A stretch of 48,945 nt of DNA from Ignavibacteriales bacterium. GTDB lineage: Bacteria > Bacteroidota > Ignavibacteria > Ignavibacteriales > Ignavibacteriaceae. Below the pieces are notes generated by a model, which was not told the DNA's origin, searched no databases, and saw nothing but the letters and a program-made list of their open reading frames with translations. Below are positions 8,361-16,397 of the stretch, piece by piece. A program made the position numbers and the translations under genes. The DNA lies in NCBI GenBank assembly GCA_012517155.1, contig JAAYVN010000032.1, forward strand, positions 1 to 48,945, written 5' to 3'. The stretch's first letter is position 1; each line of letters opens with the position of its first letter.

Positions 8361-8882
8361 TTATTTTACTTCCTCATCCTGAATGATTAGTTCTTTAATT
8401 TGCTTTTCGGCATCAGTGGAATGTTTTACAAACAGGTCAACCAGCGAATGGAGCATTCCGGCAATGGTATTATATGAAAGAGACTTTTCCTTCTGCTCCT
8501 GAGACGGGAAACTGAATGTGTTCAGAAGAAAAAAGATACTGCTAAGAAAAACTGCAAACTGCAGAACGCCTAGAATCCCTCCGGTGATCCGGTTAATCAG
8601 ATTATTTACCTTATCGTGGGGGTGAACAATTCGCTTGGTGATTGCTGTGATAATTATTATCACAATAAATGTTATTACCCCTGCTGCTATTTTAGCGAAG
8701 TAAATTTCAAAGCCAAGCACTTTATTCAGGACGCTTCCAAAAGGGGCAGCGAGAATGATTCCCAGGACCAGACCGAGCACAAAGCCGACGAATCCAATAA
8801 GTTTCCGCACAAGCCCGTCCTTAAAACCGAGAATAAAAGCTATAGCAAGAAAGATCAGGACGATAATGTCTAAGTAGTTCAT
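8361..8882 (-). CDS. CvpA family membrane protein
   Basis: This 173-residue protein has four hydrophobic segments (about 2-17, 24-46, 62-82 and 100-124). The MNYLDIIVLIFLAIAFILGFKDGL opening with its GxxxG-rich second helix is typical of the CvpA (colicin V production) family. A charged cytoplasmic tail rich in K and E follows. Family members have been linked to envelope stress and bile tolerance, but the mechanism is unknown. It lies 28 bases after YqeY and 3 bases before MutS2, a pairing often seen in other genomes. Confidence 0.85.
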   Translation of the reverse strand: MNYLDIIVLIFLAIAFILGFKDGLVRKLIGFVGFVLGLVLGIILAAPFGSVLNKVLGFEIYFAKIAAGVITFIVIIIITAITKRIVHPHDKVNNLINRITGGILGVLQFAVFLSSIFFLLNTFSFPSQEQKEKSLSYNTIAGMLHSLVDLFVKHSTDAEKQIKELIIQDEEVK

Positions 8883-8910
8883 CTATAAAAGAGTTATAAT
8901 GTTAATAAAA

Positions 8911-9357
8911 TCAGGAGAGGATTTTCTCCACTGCTTCTTTAATTGCCTTCCCTTCGGCTTTTCCCTTAAGATTTTTAACAACCAGGGGCATAAGTTTAGG
9001 AAAGTCGGCTTTGGATACCGCCCCGATTTCCGCGGCAATATTTTTTACATATTCAACAATTTCATCCTGAGTCATTTGTTTGGGAAGGAATTCCAAAAGT
9101 ATAGCGAGTTCCTTTTCCTCCTTATCGCTGAGGTCAGTTCTGCCTGCTTTCTGAAACTGTTCGATTGATTCTTTTCGTTTTTTGACCGCAGAAGTGACGA
9201 GGCGGATCTCATCTTCTTCGGTCAGTTTCATGTCCGCACCGCTTTTTTCAAATTCGAGGATAAGTGCGCGGATTGAGCGGATAGTTTCAAGGCGTACTTT
9301 ATCGCCGCTTTTCATGGCTTCTTTAAGTTCCTGAGTTATTTTATCTTTCAATGACAT
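8911..9357 (-). CDS. yqeY: GatB/YqeY domain protein
   Basis: This 148-residue soluble protein begins MSLKDKITQELKEAMKSGDKVRLETIRSI in pattern, the classical YqeY start. It continues with VVKKRKESIEQFQKAGR-like helices and ends with the GKAEGKAIKEAVEKIL block shared with the tail domain of GatB. YqeY is thought to bind tRNA or assist tRNA-dependent amidation, but its function is not settled. It is the first gene of the run YqeY-CvpA-MutS2-AccC-BCCP-FadL and is separated from the upstream ExbD gene by a terminator. A promoter is therefore expected within 9358-9380, although I see no clear consensus. Confidence 0.9.
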   Translation of the reverse strand: MSLKDKITQELKEAMKSGDKVRLETIRSIRALILEFEKSGADMKLTEEDEIRLVTSAVKKRKESIEQFQKAGRTDLSDKEEKELAILLEFLPKQMTQDEIVEYVKNIAAEIGAVSKADFPKLMPLVVKNLKGKAEGKAIKEAVEKILS

Positions 9358-9380
9358 AATAAATTTCCTTAATATAATTC

Positions 9381-9410
9381 AAAAAAAAGGCAGGAATTAC
9401 CCTGCCTTAA
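9381..9410 (-). terminator. Rho-independent terminator after the exbB-exbD-exbD operon
   Basis: On the minus strand AAGGCAGG (9408-9401) pairs perfectly with CCTGCCTT (9394-9387) around a 6-base loop and is followed by eight T. It lies 30 bases after the stop of the last ExbD gene and before YqeY. Confidence 0.85.
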
Positions 9411-9438
9411 ATTGCTATGATTTACAGTAAAAGGGATG

Positions 9439-9852
9439 TTAAATTTTAACCATGGTTGAATAATTGATTCTCAAGCAAAAAGCTTTTCTCAGTTCCTGCT
9501 GGATATCCGTAACCTGTCCCATATCGCTCCCCTTATCAACTCTCATGGAAACGATAACATTTGGCATAGCCTGACGCTTGTTGTACATGATTTCCTGAAT
9601 GGTTCCAAGATCAACTATTGCGTCATTAATTTGTATTCTGCCATCCTGACCAAGCCAGAGATAGGAAACAAGTCGTTTATTTTCGATTTTCTCGACAGCC
9701 TTAGCTTCCGGAAGTTTATATTTCACAAGCACTTCAACTTCGCGCATGGTGGTAGTCACCATGAAGAAGAGAAGGAGCATGAAGATAATATCCGGCATTG
9801 AAGCAGTCGGTATTTCCTGTTTGGTATTGGCTCTTCTTTTTTCAAATTGCAT
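9439..9852 (-). CDS. ExbD/TolR-type biopolymer transport protein (second copy)
   Basis: This 137-residue protein has a short basic cytoplasmic N terminus, one membrane helix (about 21-39) and a periplasmic domain. The helix carries the essential aspartate of the family, D21 in the MPDIIFML motif. With the MotA/TolQ/ExbB protein it should form a proton channel that powers TonB-dependent uptake or Tol-type envelope work. It follows the other ExbD copy by 14 bases. The copies differ clearly in the periplasmic part, where this one is shorter. This suggests a heteromeric complex, as proposed for other Bacteroidetes; that point is inference. No TonB is in the window. Confidence 0.9.
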   Translation of the reverse strand: MQFEKRRANTKQEIPTASMPDIIFMLLLFFMVTTTMREVEVLVKYKLPEAKAVEKIENKRLVSYLWLGQDGRIQINDAIVDLGTIQEIMYNKRQAMPNVIVSMRVDKGSDMGQVTDIQQELRKAFCLRINYSTMVKI

Positions 9853-9866
9853 AATTTCCCTCGCTG

Positions 9867-10397
9867 TTATTTAACTTTTTCAGGTTCAGCTAACGAAATT
9901 GTAATTGGGATTTTATCCCTGACTTCAACTTGTGCTTCATCCGGAATATTAATAAATTTCTTACCGAAGCGTCGAAGTGCGTATTCATCCCTAACCTCAA
10001 AATAAGCAAGTTTAACCTGGTCTAAAGCCATGATATACCTGTTATAATTGGTTTTTCTATCCGTTTTGACGGATACAATCAATTTTCTGTTAGCGGGTAA
10101 TTCAATTTTGGATTCAATTCTCGGTTTAAGTGTTTTGGAAATCTGAGGGATTGAAATAATTGCACCATCAAGAAGTACATCGCCATTCTCATTAATGAGT
10201 ACGGCAGCCATACGGTCCTTGCTGACTTCAACGGTCTCAACATCCTCAACAAATTCCGGGAGTGTTATACCGATACCTGTATCCACGTCAATAACCGTAG
10301 CGACAAGAAAGAATATGAGCAGAAGAAAAGCAATATCCGCCATGGAACTTGAAGGAATTTCGGCAGATCTTTGTTTTTTCTTTTTAATTAGTGCCAT
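9867..10397 (-). CDS. ExbD/TolR-type biopolymer transport protein (first copy)
   Basis: This is a 176-residue ExbD family member with a poly-basic N terminus (KKKKQR), the membrane helix at about 21-39, and D21 in MADIAFLLLIFFLV. The periplasmic domain of about 135 residues contains the expected NENGDVLLDG strand pair. It is longer than the second ExbD copy by about 40 residues at the C-terminal end, including a REDEYALRRFGKKF-like region absent from that copy. It follows the ExbB gene by 19 bases and is co-transcribed with it. Role: stator peptide coupling the proton gradient to outer-membrane transport. Confidence 0.9.
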   Translation of the reverse strand: MALIKKKKQRSAEIPSSSMADIAFLLLIFFLVATVIDVDTGIGITLPEFVEDVETVEVSKDRMAAVLINENGDVLLDGAIISIPQISKTLKPRIESKIELPANRKLIVSVKTDRKTNYNRYIMALDQVKLAYFEVRDEYALRRFGKKFINIPDEAQVEVRDKIPITISLAEPEKVK

Positions 10398-10416
10398 ATT
10401 AAACTCTTACTTTCGA

Positions 10417-11106
10417 TTATTTTTTGTTTTTGAGTTCGTAGAGTGCATCGATTAGCTCAATTGAGCTGGCTTCCATATCGCTGATTAATTTGTCTATTCT
10501 GGAGACGAAGTAGTTATAGAAGACCTGTAGGATCATAGCTACAACGAGACCGAAAAGAGTTGTTAATAACGCAACTGCGATACCTTCAGCAACGATAGCA
10601 GGAGAGATCTGTGCGGCTTCCTTAATAGCGTCGAATGCCTCGATCATACCCTGAACTGTTCCGGTAAAACCAAGCATAGGAGCGATTGTAATGAATGTTG
10701 AAATCCAGATAAGGCCTTTTTCAAGGAAACCCATTTCGATACCGCCATAAGCCATGATAGCTTTTTCAGCAGAGTCAAGACCTTCGTCTGCTCTGAGTAA
10801 ACCGGCATAAAAAACGGAAGCAACCGGACCGCGGGTCTGGGTGCAGATTTCTTTTGCTTTATCGATACCTTCGTCCATGAGGGCTTTTTTAACTTTAACC
10901 ACAAAATCTTTTGTGTTTATGCTTGCGCGTGTTAAAGTCCACATTCTTTCAATAACGAAGCCAAGACCGATAACAAAGCATGCAAGGATTGGGTGCATAA
11001 AACCGCCACCGGCGTTATATTTCTCAACTAACCAATTCATAATTCCGGTGTCTTGCGTCTGCGCAATCACGAAATTAAACGACATTAAAATATCGGTGAA
11101 TACCAT
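10417..11106 (-). CDS. MotA/TolQ/ExbB proton channel protein
   Basis: This 229-residue inner-membrane protein has three membrane helices (about 36-55, 135-158 and 172-198). The conserved block spans helices 2-3: FLEKGLIWISTFITIAPMLG, then the GTVQGMIEAF turn, then a GIAVALLTTLFGL helix. It forms the pentameric channel with which the two downstream ExbD proteins associate. The operon ends at the 9381-9410 terminator. The 182-base upstream region (11107-11288) is AT-rich and presumably holds the promoter. Confidence 0.92.
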   Translation of the reverse strand: MVFTDILMSFNFVIAQTQDTGIMNWLVEKYNAGGGFMHPILACFVIGLGFVIERMWTLTRASINTKDFVVKVKKALMDEGIDKAKEICTQTRGPVASVFYAGLLRADEGLDSAEKAIMAYGGIEMGFLEKGLIWISTFITIAPMLGFTGTVQGMIEAFDAIKEAAQISPAIVAEGIAVALLTTLFGLVVAMILQVFYNYFVSRIDKLISDMEASSIELIDALYELKNKK

Positions 11107-11288
11107 ATAAAAAGACCTCCAATATGATTTCTTATTTGTTTATGTATGTTGATGTTAAAAATAAATTTCAGTAATTTATTCACTAAATTAATAAAATTAA
11201 ATAAAATACAAAACACAATAATTTCAATTAATCAAAAAAAATGCAGGTGTAATAATAAGGAATTTTCTTAATTTGCAACAGATGAAAA

Positions 11289-11753
11289 TCAAAGCCTGCC
11301 ATTAAAGACCATCTGAACAAGATCTGCAAAGTTATCGGTTTCCTCGTAAACCATAAGATCCTCCCTTGCGCAAATCAGGTATTTCCCGTTTTCGGCATCG
11401 AAAAGCACAAGGTCCTCGTCGGTTCTGCCGATATAAAGAAAAGAGTCCTTATATTCTTCATGCCGTGAATAGTACTCCCTGAATTCACGGTTCGAGGAGA
11501 TAATATCCGGCAGGGAGTAATTCCCTTCCCTTAGTGCGCCCGGGTAACAGCAGAACAACTCAACCCCGTTATAAGCAATGCCGTCCAGAAAGCGAAAGAG
11601 TTCAAACATTCCATCCTCAATAGTGGGGAAACCTTCTTCCTCCATCATGTCTTTGATTGCAAGAAAATCTTCTTTCTTCAGGGGGGTACTCAGAGTAGCA
11701 TACCTGTTTTTCCGCAAGCGGTTGACAACGTTTTCTATTTTATCCATTTTCAT
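11289..11753 (-). CDS. SMI1/KNR4 (SUKH)- or YrhA-like protein
   Basis: This 154-residue soluble acidic protein has a helical N terminus with LSTPLKKEDFLAIKDMM, in the position of the SUKH leading helix. A GVELFCCYP strand-turn follows, then a YIGRTDEDLVLFDAENGKYLI strand pair and a final helix, NFADLVQMVF. This order matches small SMI1/KNR4-superfamily proteins such as YrhA. In bacteria many of these are immunity proteins of contact-dependent toxins, but single housekeeping members also exist. No toxin gene is adjacent: the neighbours are ExbB and a divergent secreted protein. The function therefore stays open. Confidence 0.55.
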   Translation of the reverse strand: MKMDKIENVVNRLRKNRYATLSTPLKKEDFLAIKDMMEEEGFPTIEDGMFELFRFLDGIAYNGVELFCCYPGALREGNYSLPDIISSNREFREYYSRHEEYKDSFLYIGRTDEDLVLFDAENGKYLICAREDLMVYEETDNFADLVQMVFNGRL

Positions 11754-11858
11754 AACCCTAGTGTTACAGTAACGTGGGGGAAATATTTTTTCTGATTTTT
11801 ATCGAAATAATTAATATTTTAGTTAATTTTAAACTACAAAAAAAATATGATATAAATA

Positions 11859-12554
11859 ATGCACAAATTTTTTATTTGTTTGCTTTTCGTGATGATTCCT
11901 GAATTATGGGGACAGACAAGTGACGATGTTACGATAATCGTTAACGGGGACAGTACATCCATAACAATTAATTATAATGATGAGAAACTGACGATAGGAA
12001 ACCTGACAGCTCCCAAAGTGATTGAAGCAGAACTTAATAATGACGAGACTGAAGAGTTAATAATCGTAAGCAAATACGAGGGGAATCCGGCTACGTACAG
12101 AGTATATGCTGTAAGTTTACGTGGTGGTATTTCCATTGTGGATTCCATAGACTCAGGAGTAAGAGAACCGCATGTCTATTATTCTGAAGAGATAGAGGGG
12201 AGTTTGCTGGTAACCGGTTATCCGGAACTTGATTCACTTAATGCGGGAAAGAATGAGTATTATTCCCCTGCTAATTGTCTGGTTTATGACGGAGAAAAGA
12301 TCTATTCCATAAATGAAGATGTGTATACGCTGTTTAACGAAGAGAATGAAGAACTTCTGAAAGAACTCGACAACAAGGAAATAAGATCGGGGTGTGAGTT
12401 TACCAGAGAGAATTCTGCTTTGATTGCCTCCATATATATTAATTTTGTAAATGCGGGAGAGGTTTCAATGGCAGGAGCTTTTCTGAAAAACTACTATATT
12501 TGTACCGACTATATTGAATTTAAAGCGTATCTGACTAATCTTTTGGGTTTATAG
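11859..12554 (+). CDS. Secreted protein of unknown function
   Basis: I do not recognise this 231-residue protein. A signal peptide (residues 1 to about 18, ending ELWG before QTSDD) points to export. The mature protein is acidic. One stretch, AELNNDETEELIIVS (about 54-68), resembles the calcium-binding loop-strand of FG-GAP/VCBS repeats, in which an acidic loop precedes a hydrophobic strand. Only one such unit is seen. The C-terminal third looks helical. It precedes the Gfo/Idh/MocA gene by 29 bases and may be co-transcribed. A surface or periplasmic role is inferred only from the signal. Confidence 0.5.
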   Translation: MHKFFICLLFVMIPELWGQTSDDVTIIVNGDSTSITINYNDEKLTIGNLTAPKVIEAELNNDETEELIIVSKYEGNPATYRVYAVSLRGGISIVDSIDSGVREPHVYYSEEIEGSLLVTGYPELDSLNAGKNEYYSPANCLVYDGEKIYSINEDVYTLFNEENEELLKELDNKEIRSGCEFTRENSALIASIYINFVNAGEVSMAGAFLKNYYICTDYIEFKAYLTNLLGL

Positions 12555-12583
12555 TATATTTATTAAGAAAATAGAAAAAAAGA

Positions 12584-13588
12584 ATGAAAAAAGTAAAGAC
12601 CGGAGTAGCCGGCGTAGGGCATTTAGGTAAGTTCCATACAAAACTACTTAGTGAGATTGAGGTTTGTGAACTGGTTGGAGTTTATGACCTGAACTTTGAC
12701 AAGGCAAAAGAAATTGCTGCCGAGTTTAAGACCAGAGCGTTCCAAACTATGGATGAGCTTCTTGCGAATGTGGAAGCGGTATCAATTGCAGCAACAACCA
12801 GCAGTCATCATGCAATTGCAAAGGAGTGTCTGGAGAAAGGGGTACACTGTTTTATAGAAAAGCCTATAACTGCCACAATTCCAGAGGCGGAAGAGTTGCT
12901 GAGTCTGGGGGCGAAGAATAATCTCAAAATACAGGTGGGGCACGTGGAGAGGTTTAATCCTGCATTGCTGGCTGTTGAGAAGTATCTTTCGAATCCTTTA
13001 TTTGTTCAGAGTGACAGACTGGCATCGTTTAATCCAAGAGGAAGTGACGTTGCGGTTGTGCTGGACCTAATGATTCATGATATTGACATAATCCTCTCGC
13101 TTGTGAAGAGCGAGGTAAGCAAGGTGGATGCAAGCGGAATAGCGGTTGTTTCGGATTCGATTGATATTGCAAATGCGCGGATAGAGTTTGAGAATGGAGC
13201 GGTCGCGAATGTTACTGCAAGCCGTATTTCGCAGAAGAAGATGAGAAAGATGAGACTCTTTCAGAAGGATGCTTATATATCGGTTGACTTTAATGACGGA
13301 ACGTCTGAAATTATGCAGCTGGTGCCTCACGACACACCTGTGGACGGACCATATATGAGTTTCGGCGATATGGGAATAGGCGATAAGAAAAAGAAGATTA
13401 TTTATCAACAGCCCGAGAAAATGCAGGTTAATGCGCTTAAGTTTGAGCTCGACCTGTTTGTTAAGGCAGTTGCCGCTAATACAAGGACAGCTGTGACAGG
13501 CGAAGATGCCTTAAAAGCACTGAAAGTTGCAGAGATGATAATTAATAAGATTGACATATCCGTAAACAAGATAATGAACAGATTTTAA
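12584..13588 (+). CDS. Gfo/Idh/MocA family oxidoreductase (GnnA-like)
   Basis: This 334-residue NAD(P)-dependent dehydrogenase has a Rossmann start GVAGVGHLG (7-15), the EKP motif (92-94) of the family, then GHVERFNPA and DLMIHDIDI with the expected catalytic-region histidine. The VGHxERFNPA plus DLMIHDID combination is typical of the subgroup that includes GnnA, a UDP-GlcNAc 3-dehydrogenase making amino sugars for lipid A. No aminotransferase (GnnB) or lpx gene is adjacent, so the sugar substrate is inference. An LEA14-like lipoprotein gene follows by 21 bases. The ATG start is clear. Confidence 0.85.
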   Translation: MKKVKTGVAGVGHLGKFHTKLLSEIEVCELVGVYDLNFDKAKEIAAEFKTRAFQTMDELLANVEAVSIAATTSSHHAIAKECLEKGVHCFIEKPITATIPEAEELLSLGAKNNLKIQVGHVERFNPALLAVEKYLSNPLFVQSDRLASFNPRGSDVAVVLDLMIHDIDIILSLVKSEVSKVDASGIAVVSDSIDIANARIEFENGAVANVTASRISQKKMRKMRLFQKDAYISVDFNDGTSEIMQLVPHDTPVDGPYMSFGDMGIGDKKKKIIYQQPEKMQVNALKFELDLFVKAVAANTRTAVTGEDALKALKVAEMIINKIDISVNKIMNRF

Positions 13589-13609
13589 CAACCATAAAAT
13601 GAGGCTAAT

Positions 13610-14215
13610 ATGAAAAGAATAGTTCTGACACTCGTAATTACTGCATTTCTGTTCCAGAGCTGCAGTGTTATAAAGACATTCACAAACCTGTCAAGACTGC
13701 AGTTCAAACTTGGATCGACTGCAAATATACAGGTTGCAGGGATTAATATCATGGGAAAATCAAAGATCGGAGATTTTTCGGCAATGGAGATATTGTCAAT
13801 AACTTCAAGCTTTGCAAAAGGGACTTTGCCGCTGACTTTCACATTGAACGTGGAAGCCAAGAACCCTAATGACGGAACCGGCGGATACGCTTCGACAAAT
13901 GCTACGATTAACTCGTTCCCCTACAGGCTGAACATCAACAACAAGGAAATATTATCGGGTAATATCGGTGCACCGGTTAGTGTACCGGGTACAGGTCAGG
14001 TGACGGTCATCCCCCTCCAGTTAACGGTTGACCTGGCAAAGAGTTTCAAAGACGGAAGTTATCAGGATCTGCTTGATGTGGCTCTGCAGGTAATGGGTGT
14101 AGGTAAAGGCACCTCCAACATACAGTTGTTTGCAAAACCGACAGTAGGAACTGCAATCGGGAATATAACCTACCCGGGAGAACTGAAGATAGTTGATTTG
14201 AACTATACGAATTAA
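13610..14215 (+). CDS. LEA14-like lipoprotein
   Basis: This 201-residue protein has a lipoprotein-type signal (MKRIVLTLVITAFLFQSC, lipid cysteine C18) and a beta-rich mature domain. The LPLTFTLNVEAKNPN strand with its conserved N-P pair, and the later VPVSVPG-like and VTVIPLQLTVDL strands, match the water-stress (LEA type 2/WHy) fold. Members are small periplasmic or outer-membrane proteins of unknown function. The lipobox (F-Q-S-C) is looser than in Proteobacteria but usual for Bacteroidetes relatives. GAGG lies 7 bases before the ATG. Confidence 0.65.
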   Translation: MKRIVLTLVITAFLFQSCSVIKTFTNLSRLQFKLGSTANIQVAGINIMGKSKIGDFSAMEILSITSSFAKGTLPLTFTLNVEAKNPNDGTGGYASTNATINSFPYRLNINNKEILSGNIGAPVSVPGTGQVTVIPLQLTVDLAKSFKDGSYQDLLDVALQVMGVGKGTSNIQLFAKPTVGTAIGNITYPGELKIVDLNYTN

Positions 14216-14275
14216 CGCAAACAATTAGTATAAAGAGTTTTAAGATAAGTGCTATAAAATAGTTATCGTTTGAGT

Positions 14276-15136
14276 ATGGATCTATGGAATTACAAAACTG
14301 AAGTCGAATTTTTCAAGCAAGCGCTAAATAGTTTTGCATCTCCTGAACAAATTTTCTACAAATTGAATAGTGGATATTTTGCATATGTACCTAAAGGAAT
14401 AGAAACTGAAGGCAGAACTTTGCAAAGTCGAAATTCACTTATTGGTCAATTTACAGAAAAATGGTGCAAAACTCTGCTTGAACCGATAGCAACCAAATTA
14501 AAACTGTTTGCAATAAATGGAGTTATATGCGATGAACTCGGACTTCCAAAGCATTCGAGTGCAGATTTAGCATTCTGTACATCAAGTGAAATGGTACAAA
14601 AACCTGAGAATATCAAAATTATTTTTGAAATCAAAATGAGCATAGTTTCTAATTACAAATTCGAATTTCCAAAAAAAATCAAGTTTATTGGAGACTATAA
14701 ACAACATAAAGGAAATCCTTCCTTGCTTCGCTCGGACTCGATGCTTAAAGCAATAGGAAAATCAATAAATATAAGGGTTTCGGGAAATTCGGCGGCTAAA
14801 ATACCAATAATAGTAATAGGAAACTCCCCAATAACTGACCGTTATAGCAACAAAGTTGATTTCTTGAAAACCTCAGGAGTTATACAAGGATTCTGGTCAT
14901 TATATCCAAATCCTACTAATTCGGAACACATTAAGTCCACCCCTAAGTCAGGTTTTGAGACTATTTTTGATAAAGAAAATCTATTTCATAAATGTAAAAA
15001 ATTAGTAACAATGGATATGAACTATTTTTCCTCATCAATTTCGAAATATAAACTTGGCGAAATTATTTCAATAGCAAGTCAGGAGCCTACAGACCTTGGA
15101 AAAGCTGAGAAATTCTTGACTTTAATTAGAAGCTAA
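14276..15136 (+). CDS. Putative type II restriction endonuclease
   Basis: This is a 286-residue protein when started at the ATG at 14276; an in-frame TTG six bases earlier is possible. I do not recognise the family by sequence. A PD-(D/E)xK-type nuclease core is plausible: D97 in SSADLAF, then a strand with E118-x-K120 in IIFEIKMS. It ends 2 bases before a DNA methyltransferase gene on the same strand, the classical arrangement of a type II restriction-modification pair. Codon use is more AT-rich than in neighbouring genes, suggesting acquisition. The recognition sequence cannot be read from the protein. Confidence 0.65.
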   Translation: MDLWNYKTEVEFFKQALNSFASPEQIFYKLNSGYFAYVPKGIETEGRTLQSRNSLIGQFTEKWCKTLLEPIATKLKLFAINGVICDELGLPKHSSADLAFCTSSEMVQKPENIKIIFEIKMSIVSNYKFEFPKKIKFIGDYKQHKGNPSLLRSDSMLKAIGKSINIRVSGNSAAKIPIIVIGNSPITDRYSNKVDFLKTSGVIQGFWSLYPNPTNSEHIKSTPKSGFETIFDKENLFHKCKKLVTMDMNYFSSSISKYKLGEIISIASQEPTDLGKAEKFLTLIRS

Positions 15137-15138
15137 AA

Positions 15139-16155
15139 ATGAAGAAACATAAAGGTACAGAAACTAGTTCTTTTGGGACGAATGGAAGAATAAACCACGA
15201 CAGCTCGAAGTTTTATAACTCCAGGTTGTACAAGGACAAAAAAGAAGATATTATAGTTATTCAACCGGAGAATGAAATTCCCAAGGAATTAGAGAATAAA
15301 TTTATTCTTGGAAGTGCAGAAAATATGAAAGAACTGCCTGATAATTCTGTGCATTTAATGATAACTTCGCCCCCTTATAATGTGTCGAAAGAATATGATG
15401 AAGATTTATCCCTTGAAGAATATCTGACTTTATTAAAAAATTCATTCAAAGAAACTTTCAGGGTACTTGTAAACGGAGGAAGAGCTTGCATCAATGTTGC
15501 AAATCTTGGAAGGAAACCATATATCCCTCTTTCTGATTATATCTCCAAAATTATGTATGAAACTGGATTTAATATGAGAGGTGAGATTATCTGGAATAAA
15601 GCAGCAAGTGCAAGTCCTTCAACTGCGTGGGGAAGCTGGTTAAGTGCAGCAAATCCGATACTACGCGATATTCATGAATATATATTAATTTTTTCAAAGG
15701 GGGATTATAAACGTGAAAAAGGAGAAAAAGACAATTCAATAACAAAAGAACAGTTTATGGAATGGACTAAGTCCATATGGACGATAAATGCAGAGAGTGC
15801 AAGAAGAATTGGACATCCTGCTCCTTTTCCGGAAGAACTCCCTTTCAGATTGATTCAACTTTACTCTTTTGTTGGAGATGTAATTCTTGATCCATTTATG
15901 GGTAGCGGAACAACAGCGATTGCAGCGATAAGAAGTGATAGAAAATTTATTGGCTATGATATATCTAAAGAGTATATTAAACTGGCTGAAAAAAGAACCC
16001 AGCCATATTTACAACAAATTGTAATCAATTTTAACTTAAGTAAAGAGAACAAGGAAAAAGCAAATAATATCAACTCAATACCAGCTTTGGGAATAAAACC
16101 TGATAGTTCTATCCCGCTAGGTACTGCTGAGGATACAAATAATTATAATGCTTAA
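15139..16155 (+). CDS. Site-specific DNA methyltransferase (beta class, N4-cytosine-like)
   Basis: This 338-residue enzyme transfers a methyl group from SAM to an exocyclic amino group of DNA. Catalytic motif IV, TSPPYN (76-81), comes before the SAM-binding motif I, DPFMGSGTT (251-259), which is the beta-class order. The SPPY form favours N4-cytosine, although N6-adenine enzymes can share it. The target-recognition region lies between the two, including the NKAASASPSTAWGSW stretch. It should protect the host from the nuclease encoded 2 bases upstream. A bidirectional hairpin terminator follows at 16213-16246. Confidence 0.93.
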   Translation: MKKHKGTETSSFGTNGRINHDSSKFYNSRLYKDKKEDIIVIQPENEIPKELENKFILGSAENMKELPDNSVHLMITSPPYNVSKEYDEDLSLEEYLTLLKNSFKETFRVLVNGGRACINVANLGRKPYIPLSDYISKIMYETGFNMRGEIIWNKAASASPSTAWGSWLSAANPILRDIHEYILIFSKGDYKREKGEKDNSITKEQFMEWTKSIWTINAESARRIGHPAPFPEELPFRLIQLYSFVGDVILDPFMGSGTTAIAAIRSDRKFIGYDISKEYIKLAEKRTQPYLQQIVINFNLSKENKEKANNINSIPALGIKPDSSIPLGTAEDTNNYNA

Positions 16156-16212
16156 TCAATCTAAGTTCATAATAAATTAAAGAATTGTCGAATGGAATGG
16201 TTTAAAGCAAAA

Positions 16213-16246
16213 GAAGGAATTAAGCGGGGGCTTGATTCCTTCTTTT
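16213..16246. terminator. Bidirectional hairpin terminator between methyltransferase and tRNA-Phe
   Basis: GAAGGAAT (16213-16220) pairs with ATTCCTTC (16235-16242), with an inner AAGC/GCTT stem. On the plus strand TTTT follows, ending the methyltransferase transcript. On the minus strand TTTTGCTTT follows, which can end the convergent tRNA-Phe transcript. Confidence 0.8.
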
Positions 16247-16248
16247 AG

Positions 16249-16321
16249 TGGGCAGGGACGGAATTGAACCGCCGACACAAGGATTTTCAGTCCTTTGCTC
16301 TACCAACTGAGCTACCTGCCC
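16249..16321 (-). tRNA. tRNA-Phe (anticodon GAA)
   Basis: The cloverleaf is complete. The acceptor stem GGGCAGG pairs with CCTGCCC, the D arm is AGCTCAGTTGGTAGAGC, the anticodon loop is CTGAAAA with GAA, and the T arm contains GGTTCAATTCC. The discriminator is A and CCA is not encoded. The gene lies between the restriction-modification pair and dCMP deaminase. Confidence 0.97.
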
Positions 16322-16397
16322 TGAAAAATTCAGATTGTAAAAATAATTATTTTTGAAATACTATACAAATTTTTTTTTGAAGAGTGAGAAATAATTT

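Noticed and set aside
11228-11300. A possible terminator after the SUKH-like gene (GCAGG...CCTGC followed by T on the minus strand)
   Set aside because: The arms are only five bases and about 50 bases apart, with an irregular interior; not convincing as a hairpin terminator.
16321-16333. Small palindrome CTGAAAAATTCAG next to tRNA-Phe
   Set aside because: A 5-bp AT-rich stem with a 3-base loop is expected by chance in this AT-rich spacer.
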